Positions 15,852 through 24,424 of a stretch of DNA of 39,314 nucleotides are shown here, one piece after another. Position 1 is the first letter of the stretch; every line of letters begins with the position of its first letter. Made by a program: the position numbers and the translations under genes. The stretch comes from Sivonenia sp049582005 (GTDB lineage Bacteria; Cyanobacteriota; Cyanobacteriia; Gloeobacterales; PMM-0068). The stretch is taken from the NCBI GenBank assembly GCA_049582005.1, contig JBAUTB010000182.1, positions 1 through 39,314 of the forward strand, written 5' to 3'. The notes under the pieces are model-generated. The model ran no database searches. It was given only the letters and a program-made list of their open reading frames with translations, and was not told where the DNA came from.

Positions 15852-18389
15852 ATGAGAGCAGTGTTGATGGCGGGGGGATCGGGTACGAGGCTGCGTCCAT
15901 TGACCTGTGATCTCCCTAAGCCAATGGTCCCTATTCTCAATCGCCCAATCTCTGAACATATTCTCAACCTGCTTAAACGCCACGGCATTCAAGAAGTAGT
16001 CGCCACCTTGCACTATCTGCCAGATGCCATGCGAGAGTACTTTCGGGATGGCAGCGACTATGGAGTCAAGCTGACCTATGCCGTGGAAGAAGATAAACCG
16101 CTGGGAACCGCAGGCTGCGTCAAGAACATTGAAGCACTGCTCACCGAAACCTTTGTAGTGATCTCTGGAGACTCCCTCACCGATTTTGACCTTACCGCAG
16201 CTATCAAATTTCATCGGAAAAAAGGTTCTAAAGCGACCCTGGTCCTTACTCGGGTGCCTGATCCCCAAGAATTTGGAGTGGTCATCATCGACAAAGAAGG
16301 GCAAATTCAGCGCTTCTTGGAAAAACCTTCTGCCAGTGAAATTTTCTCCGATACAGTAAACACAGGCATCTATATCTTGGAACCCTCGGTCCTTCAGTAT
16401 TTGCCCAAGAACAAAGAAGTGGATTTTTCCAAAGATCTGTTCCCGTTACTGATGAGCAAACAAGAGCCCATGTATGGCTACGTTGCCGAGGGATACTGGT
16501 GCGATGTCGGCAGCTTGGACACCTACCGGGAAGCTCAGTACGACGCCTTAGAAGGCAAAGTCTTGGTGGACATGCCTTATCAAGAATGGTCCAAAGGCAT
16601 CTGGGTCGGAGAACAGACTACCATTGATCCCACCGCACACCTGGAAGGGCCACTCTTGATTGGGCGTAATACCCGTATTGGTCCTGGAGCCAGTCTCTTA
16701 GCAGGCACGGTCATCGGCGACAATGTAGTGATTGGAGCCAACTGTATCCTCGAACGGGCGATTCTCTGGAATGGAGTCATCGTCGGCGACGAGTCAGAAT
16801 TGAGAGCCTGCACGGTCGGTAGAGGCATTCGGGCAGGCCGTAGAGTACGGATTATGGAAGGGGCGACCGTCGGCTCCCTGTGCACCTTGGGCGATGAAGC
16901 ACAGATAAAGTCTGGGGTAAGGGTTTGGCCTAGTAAGAGAATTGAATCCGGCGCAATTTTAAATCTCAATCTAATTTGGGGGACCATGGCACAAAGGAAT
17001 CTTTTTTCCCAGCGAGGGGTGACTGGGATCGCAAACGTTGAGATCAACCCCGAATTTGCCGTCAAGCTTGGTGCTGCCTATGGCGCTACATTTAACTTAG
17101 GGGCACAAGTACAAATTTCCCGTGATCAGCGTTCTATCTCTCGGATGGTTACACGCTCCCTGATTTCCGGTTTGATGTCGGTAGGGGTGAATGTCCAGAA
17201 CCTAGATGCCACCGCCATTCCGATCGCCCGCTATTGTGCTCCCTTGAATGAAGTAGCTGGAGGTATCCATGTGCGTTTGCATCCAGAACGGCCAGACCAC
17301 ATCTTGATTGAATTCATGGATAGCCAAGGCATCAATATTTCCAAGGCTGCCGAGAAGAAAATCGAATCCGCTTTTTTCAAAGAAGATTTCCGCAGGGCTT
17401 TCATCGAAGAAATCGGAAATGTAAACTACCCAGCCAGAATGTTGGAATTCTACGGTGCTGGCTATGACAAGAACCTCAATGCAGAAGCCCTACACACCAG
17501 TGTTTCAAAAATTGTTATTGACTACGCCTATGCCGTCAGTGGGGCAGTATTGCCTATGCTGTTGGGCAAATTTGGCTGTGATGCCGTCATTCTCAATGCT
17601 TCCTTAACCCCTTCTGCCCCCACCATGGAGCAAAGAGAAGCCTTACTCAAACAGCTGAGCAATGTAGTAGAAGCGCTCCAGGCCAATTTTGGGGTGCAGG
17701 TAGGCGCGAATGGTGAGCAATTTATCCTTGTCGATGAGGTAGGCGAACCGATTCGGGATGAGTTGCTGACCGCGATCATGGTAGAGCTTGTCCTGAGTGC
17801 CAATCCCCGTGGAACAATCGTAGTCCCTGTGGAAGTATCGAGTCTGGTAGACCAGATTGTGCGTAGACATGATGCGCACTTGATTCGCACCAAGTCTAAT
17901 CCTACTGCCATCATGGAAACAGCGGCTTCTGCTGAAAATGTGGTTCTTGCCGGTTCTGCAGCCATTGGGTTTATCTTCCCTGAGTTACATCCTGGCTTTG
18001 ACGCGATGTTTGCCGTAGGTAAGCTTATTGAAATGGTGACCCTACAGCAGCGTTCCTTGCAACAAGTCCGGCAAGAACTACCTCCGTCCTATTACAAGCA
18101 CCTAGCGGTTCGTTGCTCTTGGGCAGCCAAGGGCGCGGTTATGCGCCAACTGGTGGAAGACAACGATTCCAAAAGAATTGAGCTGATTGATGGAGTGAAA
18201 ATCTACTATGGCGATGATGAGTGGGTTTTGGTTCTTCCAGATGCAGGGGACCCCTTCATACATATTTATGTCAACGCCAGTTCTAAACGCCAAACCGATG
18301 AACTGCTGCGTAAGTATAAAGAGAAAGTCAGTGCTATCTCCCGAGATACAGAAAATATATTGGAGCCGACGGGAGTTGCGGCTGATTAA
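15852..18389 (+). CDS. Mannose-1-phosphate guanylyltransferase fused to a degenerate phosphomannomutase-like domain
   Basis: The 845-residue product starts with a sugar-nucleotidyltransferase domain (MRAVLMAGGSGTRLRPLT, then PKPM; about residues 1-230). A left-handed beta-helix with hexapeptide repeats follows (about 250-370), and then a phosphoglucomutase/phosphomannomutase-type region (about 385-840). The first domain makes NDP-sugars for exopolysaccharide or glycoconjugates and looks intact. In the mutase region the catalytic T-A-S-H-N-P loop is replaced by GGIHVRLHPERP and the metal loop D-G-D-A-D-R by VGANGEQ, so mutase activity is unlikely. I choose the ATG at 15852 because AGGAGG lies 4-5 nt before it; an ATG at 15822 would add ten residues without a site. 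This large fusion is known in cyanobacteria. It appears to be a single-gene unit. Confidence 0.9.
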   Translation: MRAVLMAGGSGTRLRPLTCDLPKPMVPILNRPISEHILNLLKRHGIQEVVATLHYLPDAMREYFRDGSDYGVKLTYAVEEDKPLGTAGCVKNIEALLTETFVVISGDSLTDFDLTAAIKFHRKKGSKATLVLTRVPDPQEFGVVIIDKEGQIQRFLEKPSASEIFSDTVNTGIYILEPSVLQYLPKNKEVDFSKDLFPLLMSKQEPMYGYVAEGYWCDVGSLDTYREAQYDALEGKVLVDMPYQEWSKGIWVGEQTTIDPTAHLEGPLLIGRNTRIGPGASLLAGTVIGDNVVIGANCILERAILWNGVIVGDESELRACTVGRGIRAGRRVRIMEGATVGSLCTLGDEAQIKSGVRVWPSKRIESGAILNLNLIWGTMAQRNLFSQRGVTGIANVEINPEFAVKLGAAYGATFNLGAQVQISRDQRSISRMVTRSLISGLMSVGVNVQNLDATAIPIARYCAPLNEVAGGIHVRLHPERPDHILIEFMDSQGINISKAAEKKIESAFFKEDFRRAFIEEIGNVNYPARMLEFYGAGYDKNLNAEALHTSVSKIVIDYAYAVSGAVLPMLLGKFGCDAVILNASLTPSAPTMEQREALLKQLSNVVEALQANFGVQVGANGEQFILVDEVGEPIRDELLTAIMVELVLSANPRGTIVVPVEVSSLVDQIVRRHDAHLIRTKSNPTAIMETAASAENVVLAGSAAIGFIFPELHPGFDAMFAVGKLIEMVTLQQRSLQQVRQELPPSYYKHLAVRCSWAAKGAVMRQLVEDNDSKRIELIDGVKIYYGDDEWVLVLPDAGDPFIHIYVNASSKRQTDELLRKYKEKVSAISRDTENILEPTGVAAD

Positions 18390-18502
18390 ACTATGAAAAA
18401 GGTTAACTAAAGGCTGGGCAATCCACGTTTGGTAAAGCGCGTTGTTAGGATAGGAAACGTGACTGGAACAAAATCAGGTTTGGAAGGTCTTAAAAACGAG
18501 CA

Positions 18503-20413
18503 ATGCACATCACTCCACTTGTTCAAAGATTAACGACCACAGCCCTAGTTTTGAGTTTGTGGGCCATCCCGGTTATAGCCAAAGACACCCTGATCCCCAT
18601 AGACACGGGAGCAGACCGTCTTGAAGTTCTGCTTATACAAGGCAAACCCATGGCAGTAGTTGGCTTGATGGAAGCTCAAGCCCTTGCGGTAGTGGACCTG
18701 AATAGCCAACAGCTGAAAGCGAAAATTCCGTTGGGATTTGAACCGATCGTCACCCGTGTAGATCCTACTCAAAATCGAGCCTATGTGGGCGGTATAAACA
18801 GCAATATCGTTGCCGTCGTAGACCTCAACAAAAACGAAGTTGTTCAAACTCTTGACCTCAAGGCTGGCGTTTTTGACCTGGACATTGATCCTGCCCACAA
18901 ACTTTTGGTGGCGACCCATCCAAAAGCTGGTCAGATTTCCGTGGTTCGCTTAGATACGACCAAGAAAGATAAAGAGCAAATCCATACGATCCCTCTGCCC
19001 AATGCTCCTCTCGCCTGTGCCATCGACCAAGGTACAGGCAATATTTGGGTTTCTTTGGCAAGTAACGATGGTTTAGGTCTGGTCCTCGTCAATTCTGAAA
19101 ATGGCGAACTGTTGGCTCGTTTGCGTTCAGGCAGCAACCCAGAGGACCTTGCTTTGGACACAAAGCATAATCGGGCAATATTGCTTAACTCAGGTTCTCA
19201 AGATCTCTCAATTGTGCCATTGAGCTTGGGTGGGGAATTTCGTTCGGTGGGATTAGATTGGAAGCCCACCCGTCTGGTCCTTTCTGAAGATGGCAAGTAC
19301 GCTTATGTAACTTCTCGGGATAGTGACCGTATCCAAATCGTCGATCTGGAAGCAGGTAGAACCATTGGGAACCAGAAAGTAGGCAGTGCTCCCACAGGTA
19401 TCGCTCGCTGGGGCGAAGGTTTAGTGTTGGTAGAAGCTGGAGCTAAGTCTCTCCATTGGATTACCAATCCGCTCTCGTCAAACTCGTCTATGGCCTCTTC
19501 CTCCAAGCCCACGCTAAGCAGTACCAAGTTAGCACCTACCCGCAAAGATATTGGGGCTGTAGCGGGACAGGTGACTGACTTAGCTGGAAAGGCAGTAAGC
19601 AAAGGGGCCCTCACCGTAGAGGGCAGGAAAGTACCGATTTTGCCCGATGGCTCTTTCTTACTTTCCCAGTTACCACCCGGCAAATATTTAGTGGATGTAG
19701 AAGTTCCAGGATTTCCTAAATTCACCACGAGGGTCCAATCTCGCGGTGGTTACGTGGCAACCAGTGATATCCAGCTTCCTCCTCGTTCTGATTGGGCCGC
19801 CAAGAAATTTACGATTAACCCATCCGTAGAGGGAGAAAACATTGGCATCCTGGCGGACGCTCCCCAGTACTCAGAGCTGTTTGCCCGTAGCTTGATGCCG
19901 CTGATGGATGAAAATCTGACCCAAAAACGCAAGGTCTTAGTGCTCAATGGTCCCTTAGGACCCGCTCCAGAATTTGCCCGTTTTGCTTCTGCGGTGGAAG
20001 GAATGAGCATAATTGACCGGAACAACCGCTACACTGCTGAGGTGGAAAAATTGAAGGCCCTAGGCCGCACCCTGGGGCTGAGATATATCGTCTTTACCCA
20101 AGTGCTGCATTCCCGAGGCTACGACCAGAAAGGGAATCCCTTTGTGAATTCGATCTTGAGGATGTTTGTGCCCGTAACTATTCCCAACTTCACCCCTAAC
20201 CAGCTCAGGGTTCAGGGAAGCATTCTAGTTTTAGACCTACAGAAGACCAAGGTCGGAGAAAAAGCCAATTTCTTAAAAGTTCAAGGGCAAGATGATGTGG
20301 GAGGAGATCCCCTCTATGAGGAAGCCGCGGATGGTTTATTTCGCTTAGAAGTTCGCAATATGGCTCAGGAGGTAGTCAAGCAATGGCAACAAAGCAATCC
20401 ATTCACAAGCTGA
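18503..20413 (+). CDS. Exported YncE/YVTN-type beta-propeller protein with a carboxypeptidase-regulatory-like domain
   Basis: The 636-residue product has a signal peptide (hydrophobic stretch to about residue 26, ending VIAKD). A beta-propeller of YVTN-type repeats follows, to about residue 320; examples are NRAYVGGINSNIVAVVDL, GNIWVSLASNDGLGLVLV and KYAYVTSRDSDRIQIVDLEA. After a Ser-rich linker (about 325-345) comes a carboxypeptidase-regulatory/Cna-B-like domain (AGQVTDLAGKAVSKGALTVE, about 355-425) and an alpha/beta C-terminal region of about 200 residues that I do not recognise. It is probably a periplasmic or cell-surface scaffold. The next gene overlaps its 3' end by 31 bp and carries a related regulatory-like domain, so the two are probably translated together and may form a complex. 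Confidence 0.82.
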   Translation: MHITPLVQRLTTTALVLSLWAIPVIAKDTLIPIDTGADRLEVLLIQGKPMAVVGLMEAQALAVVDLNSQQLKAKIPLGFEPIVTRVDPTQNRAYVGGINSNIVAVVDLNKNEVVQTLDLKAGVFDLDIDPAHKLLVATHPKAGQISVVRLDTTKKDKEQIHTIPLPNAPLACAIDQGTGNIWVSLASNDGLGLVLVNSENGELLARLRSGSNPEDLALDTKHNRAILLNSGSQDLSIVPLSLGGEFRSVGLDWKPTRLVLSEDGKYAYVTSRDSDRIQIVDLEAGRTIGNQKVGSAPTGIARWGEGLVLVEAGAKSLHWITNPLSSNSSMASSSKPTLSSTKLAPTRKDIGAVAGQVTDLAGKAVSKGALTVEGRKVPILPDGSFLLSQLPPGKYLVDVEVPGFPKFTTRVQSRGGYVATSDIQLPPRSDWAAKKFTINPSVEGENIGILADAPQYSELFARSLMPLMDENLTQKRKVLVLNGPLGPAPEFARFASAVEGMSIIDRNNRYTAEVEKLKALGRTLGLRYIVFTQVLHSRGYDQKGNPFVNSILRMFVPVTIPNFTPNQLRVQGSILVLDLQKTKVGEKANFLKVQGQDDVGGDPLYEEAADGLFRLEVRNMAQEVVKQWQQSNPFTS

Positions 20414-21333
20414 TCGGGATGCTGTTGAGCTTGGGGCTGGCCGCTTTCTCTGCAACGGCAGCCCAAGCAGGCCCCGCTCGTCTGGTCGGTCAGGTAAAAG
20501 ATGTCACCGGCAAACCCCTACAAGCAACCGTTCAATTGGGAGGGCAGGTCGTCACCACTGATAGCCGAGGGATCTATGAACTCAACAATCTGACGCAGGG
20601 ACGCTGGCAAGTACAAGTCAAAAGTGAAGGCTACACCCCCGTAAACGCTCCGGTCTGGTTGGTGGAGGAAATGACCACGCCGCTGGATATTGCCTTAGAG
20701 GAAGCGGTAGTTCCCCGTGATTTGACCCGTGTGGGCATGATAGGGGTTGGCGCTTTACCCCATACCAATAAGTTGTCCCAACGCATGGCAGAGGAAATGG
20801 TACGCTTAGGCGCTTTTCCAGAAGTTGGCCCTCTTACCTTATTGCAGCCTCCTCTGCTCACGCCCATTCTCAAAAAGCTAGACCGTCCCCTCTATGAAAT
20901 CTTAGATAAAGACATCATGAAGAAACTGGCGCACGGCAAAGCCAGTGAACAGCAGGTTCGAGATTTTTTTAGCTATGTTGGCCTCAAAGCGTTGGCCGTA
21001 GCTCGTGTGGACTATCTCAACCAATCGGAGAATCCTGAGGAGACTGAATTAAAGTCTCGCAGCCGAGTAGAACTGTGGGAGTTCAACAAAGATAATCATT
21101 TGACCGTCCGTGTACTGGCTGAGGCAGGACGCAATGAAAAGGAGGACCGCTTGATCAATCAAGACGAAGCATTGCAGCTCTATCAAGTACAGGTCACTCA
21201 AATGGCGGGAGAAATCGGTAAACGCTGGGAAGGCCAGAATAGTCCCTGGATCGCTTATCTGCCCAAAGGCACTACGCTGCCCACTCCTGGTTCGACTAAG
21301 GAAGTCACGGGTGAAGTGGTCCGGCCTAAATAG
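20383..21333 (+). CDS. Exported carboxypeptidase-regulatory-like domain protein
   Basis: The 316-residue product has a signal peptide (hydrophobic core MLLSLGLAAFSATAAQA, cleavage near residue 31). A carboxypeptidase-regulatory-like beta-sandwich follows (ARLVGQVKDVTGKPLQATVQ to about residue 105) and then a C-terminal domain of about 200 residues. This C-terminal part resembles the C-terminal part of the previous gene in layout (a strand, helices, a strand with 'ARVDYL', then long strands), suggesting that the two share an ancestor. The ATG at 20383 lies within the end of the previous gene, with GGAGG about 10 nt upstream, so the two are probably translationally coupled. The product ends in a Gly/Thr/Val-rich tail. 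A periplasmic partner of its neighbour is the simplest idea; function unknown. Confidence 0.78.
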   Translation: MATKQSIHKLIGMLLSLGLAAFSATAAQAGPARLVGQVKDVTGKPLQATVQLGGQVVTTDSRGIYELNNLTQGRWQVQVKSEGYTPVNAPVWLVEEMTTPLDIALEEAVVPRDLTRVGMIGVGALPHTNKLSQRMAEEMVRLGAFPEVGPLTLLQPPLLTPILKKLDRPLYEILDKDIMKKLAHGKASEQQVRDFFSYVGLKALAVARVDYLNQSENPEETELKSRSRVELWEFNKDNHLTVRVLAEAGRNEKEDRLINQDEALQLYQVQVTQMAGEIGKRWEGQNSPWIAYLPKGTTLPTPGSTKEVTGEVVRPK

Positions 21334-21367
21334 TCGCCTAGCTGGTAGACCTAGCAAATGGTAGATT

Positions 21368-21467
21368 AGAGATGGCCTGGTGTTACGGGTTTGCAACTCC
21401 GAACCGTGTCAGAGCTTGACCGCAGCAGCACTAAAGATGCTTGCATACGCCGTTGCTCCAGGCTCTA
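21368..21467 (+). ncRNA. ffs: Signal recognition particle RNA (small bacterial 4.5S type)
   Basis: The core ACCGTGTCAG (21403-21412) followed by GCAGCAGCACTAA (21422-21434) is the SRP-RNA domain IV signature, as in cyanobacterial forms with CCGTGTCAGGGC, a GGAA loop, and GCAGCAGCACTAAGG. The flanks fold as expected: AGAGATGGCCTGG at the left pairs with CCAGGCTCT at the right (21458-21466), ACGG pairs with CCGT, and TGCAA with TTGCA. A T-run (21471-21475) follows and would end the transcript. SRP RNA with Ffh targets membrane proteins to FtsY. The apical loop reads GC-TTGACC-GC in place of the common C-GGAA-G, which is unusual. The gene lies between two convergent protein genes. The ends are estimated from pairing. 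Confidence 0.8.
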
Positions 21468-21543
21468 AGATTTTTCTCAACTGAATATGCATTCATCATC
21501 GGGGCCTTAACACAAGAAACGGTGGGTGTATTTCCGCCCAAGT

Positions 21544-22242
21544 CTAGTAGGTCTCTTGAGCCGTCAATTCCAGGTATTTTTTGCGGACCTCTTGGATATC
21601 CTGCCACATCAACCATTTAGGGCTCCCTGTTTCGCGGGATTGATTGCGCAAGAGATACGCCGGATGGAACATAGGCATCACCCAACGCTCTTCCCATTCT
21701 TGCCAGGTCCCCCGCACTTTGGTGATGCCCCTTTTCTCTTTCAGGATCACCTGCATGGCATATTTCCCGGTCAGCAGGATGATTTTTGGGTCTACCAAGC
21801 GAATTTGTTCGAAGAGATAGCCGCTACATAGTTCTATTTCTTTAGGAGAGGGGTCGCGATTGTCTGGAGGACGACACTTAAGAACGTTGCAGATATAGAC
21901 ATCTTCCTTGGGATCGAACTGGACTGATTCCAGGATTTTATCCAATAGCTGGCCCGATTTGCCTACGTAGGGCAGCCCCGTCTCATCCTCGTTCGCGCCG
22001 GGAGCTTCGCCGATGATCAACAACTTGGCCTTCGGATTTCCGCGAGAGACTACAGCATGGGTCCGAGTTTTGCCCAGTTCACAGCGTTGGCACTGGTTGC
22101 AATGGCTGGCTAGGGTTTCTAAATCCGGATAAATCCCGCGCGGGATAGGGATCTTGGCATCTAGAGGAATCTTTTGTAGATCGACCATAGGCTGAGAAGG
22201 TACGGGCGATTCGATAGAGCCAAACAGATCAAATTGTTCCAT
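21544..22242 (-). CDS. Type-4 (family 4) uracil-DNA glycosylase
   Basis: The 232-residue product is a family 4 uracil-DNA glycosylase, a 4Fe-4S base-excision enzyme that removes uracil from DNA. Motif A, GEAPGANEDETGLPYVGKSG, is intact, as is the motif B region HPAYLLRN. The cluster cysteines are visible in CNQCQRCELGKT, in CNVLKCRPPDNRDP and in the later IELCSGYL. I place the start at the ATG at 22242 (MEQFDLFGS) because upstream codons to 22335 look non-coding and no family member needs them. It diverges from the gene at 22377 across 134 bp. Confidence 0.92.
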   Translation of the reverse strand: MEQFDLFGSIESPVPSQPMVDLQKIPLDAKIPIPRGIYPDLETLASHCNQCQRCELGKTRTHAVVSRGNPKAKLLIIGEAPGANEDETGLPYVGKSGQLLDKILESVQFDPKEDVYICNVLKCRPPDNRDPSPKEIELCSGYLFEQIRLVDPKIILLTGKYAMQVILKEKRGITKVRGTWQEWEERWVMPMFHPAYLLRNQSRETGSPKWLMWQDIQEVRKKYLELTAQETY

Positions 22243-22376
22243 GAAGATCACAACCAGCGACTCTAATCTTTTAGCATTCACTGGGCCGTACGCACAGGTT
22301 ATAACTGCTCTGCCTGCGTAGTCGTTCATGCTCACGATCTCGCCAGGCAGACATATTCACCTTCCAACAAAAGGCC

Positions 22377-23249
22377 ATGCTCAAGAAAAATGCTCCAACA
22401 GGAACCCACAGCAGTGGCCTGAAACCTTGGTTAGACTTCTATCGCCCCTTCGCTCCGCAGAGTGGTCGAGGCAGCCAAAGCACCTCAGAATCAGCTTCTC
22501 CTGAAGTTTCTCCTCTAAACCTGAAAGGCCCACGCATTAGCGCTGGGGCCGAAGGCAATCAAAACCTTCCCCATTTTCGCATTCCCGATGAACTGCTTTC
22601 TGTACTACCGCCTAAGCCCCAAGAAATTGATATTGTCCCCATTATCCCGGAGTATTTCTTAAATGCTTGGTTTGCTCGCTATGATGCCAGCAATTCTTTG
22701 CAATGCCGTGGCAAGGGCGATGGAGAAACCCCAGGTCTAGAACGCAATCGCCAAACAGGAGTATGGACCGCAACCCCCCATCCCTGTGGTCGCAGCTGCC
22801 CTAGTTATGAACTGTACCTGGCTCAACGGGGGCAGCCAGCTTCGGAGCGCCAGCGAATCAAAGAGCAGTTTCAGCAGGAACATGAAAGGCCGATTGCGCT
22901 CTGCACAGGCTTAGAAGTCCGTCTACTTTTCCTGGTCGTTGGTCAGGATGGAAAACTCTATGGCCCGTGTGATTTGCGCTCCCACAGTATTTATTTCCTC
23001 AACGATGCCGCCGCTCAGGTCAAAGTCTTACTTCAGATGGAAGCAGCAGGACGCATTGACTTGTGGCGTTCCGTACTGACTTTGCACAAACATAAACAAC
23101 GGGTGGGCTTGGCACAAGGCCCTAGTCGAGAGAACTACACCGTTGGACTGAAAGTAAAATATCTCTCGGTCCCAGGACTCTCCGTCCCAGCCCCGGAAAC
23201 AGCGATAGACCGATTCATTCTGCCTGAATGGGAGGAAGTGCTGCTATGA
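22377..23249 (+). CDS. Hypothetical Cys-motif protein resembling Gp3-like recombination directionality factors
   Basis: The 290-residue product has a low-complexity N-terminus (about residues 1-75). A folded part follows with LQCRGKGDGETPGLERNRQT, then PHPCGRSCPSYELYL, an isolated cysteine in IALCTGLEVRLLFLVV, a DLRSHSIYFLND segment, and LQMEAAGRIDLWRSVLTLHK. This order is reminiscent of Gp3-like phage proteins (recombination directionality factor-like): a Cys-rich head, then 'C-x3-C-P-x-Y', 'L-x-F-L', 'S-x-x-S-I', and a G-R-I-x-x-x-x-L-x-L strand. The resemblance is a pattern seen by eye and may be wrong. There is no signal peptide or membrane segment. The gene stands alone between the divergent glycosylase and a convergent DUF1993 gene. 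It could bind zinc or nucleic acid. Confidence 0.6.
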   Translation: MLKKNAPTGTHSSGLKPWLDFYRPFAPQSGRGSQSTSESASPEVSPLNLKGPRISAGAEGNQNLPHFRIPDELLSVLPPKPQEIDIVPIIPEYFLNAWFARYDASNSLQCRGKGDGETPGLERNRQTGVWTATPHPCGRSCPSYELYLAQRGQPASERQRIKEQFQQEHERPIALCTGLEVRLLFLVVGQDGKLYGPCDLRSHSIYFLNDAAAQVKVLLQMEAAGRIDLWRSVLTLHKHKQRVGLAQGPSRENYTVGLKVKYLSVPGLSVPAPETAIDRFILPEWEEVLL

Positions 23250-23296
23250 GATAGAGTAGGCCGGAGGCGGTGCAACCATTTTATAGCCCTTCCCTC

Positions 23297-23803
23297 TTAA
23301 GGTTTACCAAGAAAATCTCGCTTACCCAGTTCTACGCCACAATGCCTGAGAATGTCATAAGCAGTCGTGACATGAAAATAGACATTAGGCAGAACAAAGT
23401 AAAAGAGATAGGGCAATCCCTCAAAATGCATGGTGTCGTCACCCACAGGAAGGGCAATTGACTTTTCATCTGAGCCATCAATCTGATCGGGTGTAAATGT
23501 TTCCAGGTAAGCGATGGTTTGCTGAAGACGAGCGATAAGTTCAGCAAAAGTCGTTTCCTTGTCTTCTATTTTTGGGGCTTCTAATCCTGCCAATCTGGCT
23601 ACTCCTCTTCTCGCGCTATCTGAGGCGATTTGAACTTGTCGCCCTAGCGGAAACATATCAGGATAGAGTCGGCTGCTGATCAGTACGGATGGATCGATTT
23701 TTCTGGCTTCGGCATGGGTGGCACTCTTTTCCAGAATCGCCGCGAGATTATTCAGTGCGCGAAGGAGTGGTGGCACTGAGGCTTGATACATGGAAATTTT
23801 CAT
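23297..23803 (-). CDS. DUF1993 family protein
   Basis: The 168-residue product matches DUF1993: MKISMYQASVPPLLRALNNL at the start, DMFPLGRQVQIASDSARRG in the middle, and a C-terminal LPNVYFHVTTAYDILRHCGV. The pattern is that of a four-helix DinB/YfiT-like bundle with a possible metal-binding histidine in FHVTTAYDILRH. The function is not known. I take the ATG at 23803 and not the one six bases upstream: AGGAG lies 8 nt before the former but only 2 nt before the latter. It is convergent with the gene at 22377. Confidence 0.85.
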   Translation of the reverse strand: MKISMYQASVPPLLRALNNLAAILEKSATHAEARKIDPSVLISSRLYPDMFPLGRQVQIASDSARRGVARLAGLEAPKIEDKETTFAELIARLQQTIAYLETFTPDQIDGSDEKSIALPVGDDTMHFEGLPYLFYFVLPNVYFHVTTAYDILRHCGVELGKRDFLGKP

Positions 23804-23991
23804 GGGCATTTCTCCTAAAAGCAGATTTCTAAGAATATTCTTGATTGACGGGGGACAAAGATGAGCTGCGGTCTACCCACGCTCAATATACAAACGTGAG
23901 TTCAGGATAAGGTCAAGCAATGGCGCTAGAGAGACATGGAAGAAATCTCCAAGCGCCACTTGTTTGTAGCACTAAATGATGTAGATCCCTT

Positions 23992-24252
23992 TTGGGGGTT
24001 CCAGTGCTGTTATCGGGAGTGTCAATGTTGGCTTCGTGGGAGGCGGCAGGATTACATTTTTTCTTTTTACCCCCGTACAGTGCAGAGATGAATCGGATAG
24101 AAGATGAGTGGCATCAATTAAAGACTCATGAGTTGGCAGGGCGAAGCTATGAGGATGAATATAAGTTGGTAAAGGGGATAATAGAGGGAGTAAAAGCGCG
24201 AGGAATAAGAAAGGGATATATAACCGAGCGTTATATTTTTAATTACACCTAG
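23992..24252 (+). pseudogene. Truncated IS630-family transposase (DDE domain, C-terminal part)
   Basis: The 86 codons read through the C-terminal end of an IS630/Tc1-type DDE transposase. HFFFLPPYSAEMNRIEDEWH carries the conserved L-P-P-Y-S-x-E-[ML]-N-x-I-E-x-x-W block with the last catalytic glutamate. The rest ends naturally with ITERYIFNYT. The N-terminal helix-turn-helix and the first two catalytic aspartates are missing, and the upstream frame is closed by a stop at 23977. It is an inactive remnant of an insertion. The flanks (23810-23990 and 24253-24420) contain a short 7 bp dyad at 23921/23952 and no other recognisable gene. Confidence 0.7.
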
Positions 24253-24424
24253 CTACTTACATATGTCCCATGTTAGCTCCTGCAGGCGAGAATACCGCTA
24301 CCCAGGGGCCAAGGCCAGTCAGCTCATCGAGAAACTGGGTTACATCTAGTTGCGATTACTATAAAACACCAGGGACTTGACTTAGTATTCAGATAGCAGC
24401 CGCTGAATGATTAAGGAAGTGGTC

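Noticed and set aside
24253..24350. Possible C-terminal coding remnant reading REYRYPGAKASQLIEKLGYI before a stop
   Set aside because: It looks protein-like, but I recognise no family and see no start; too short to list as a feature.
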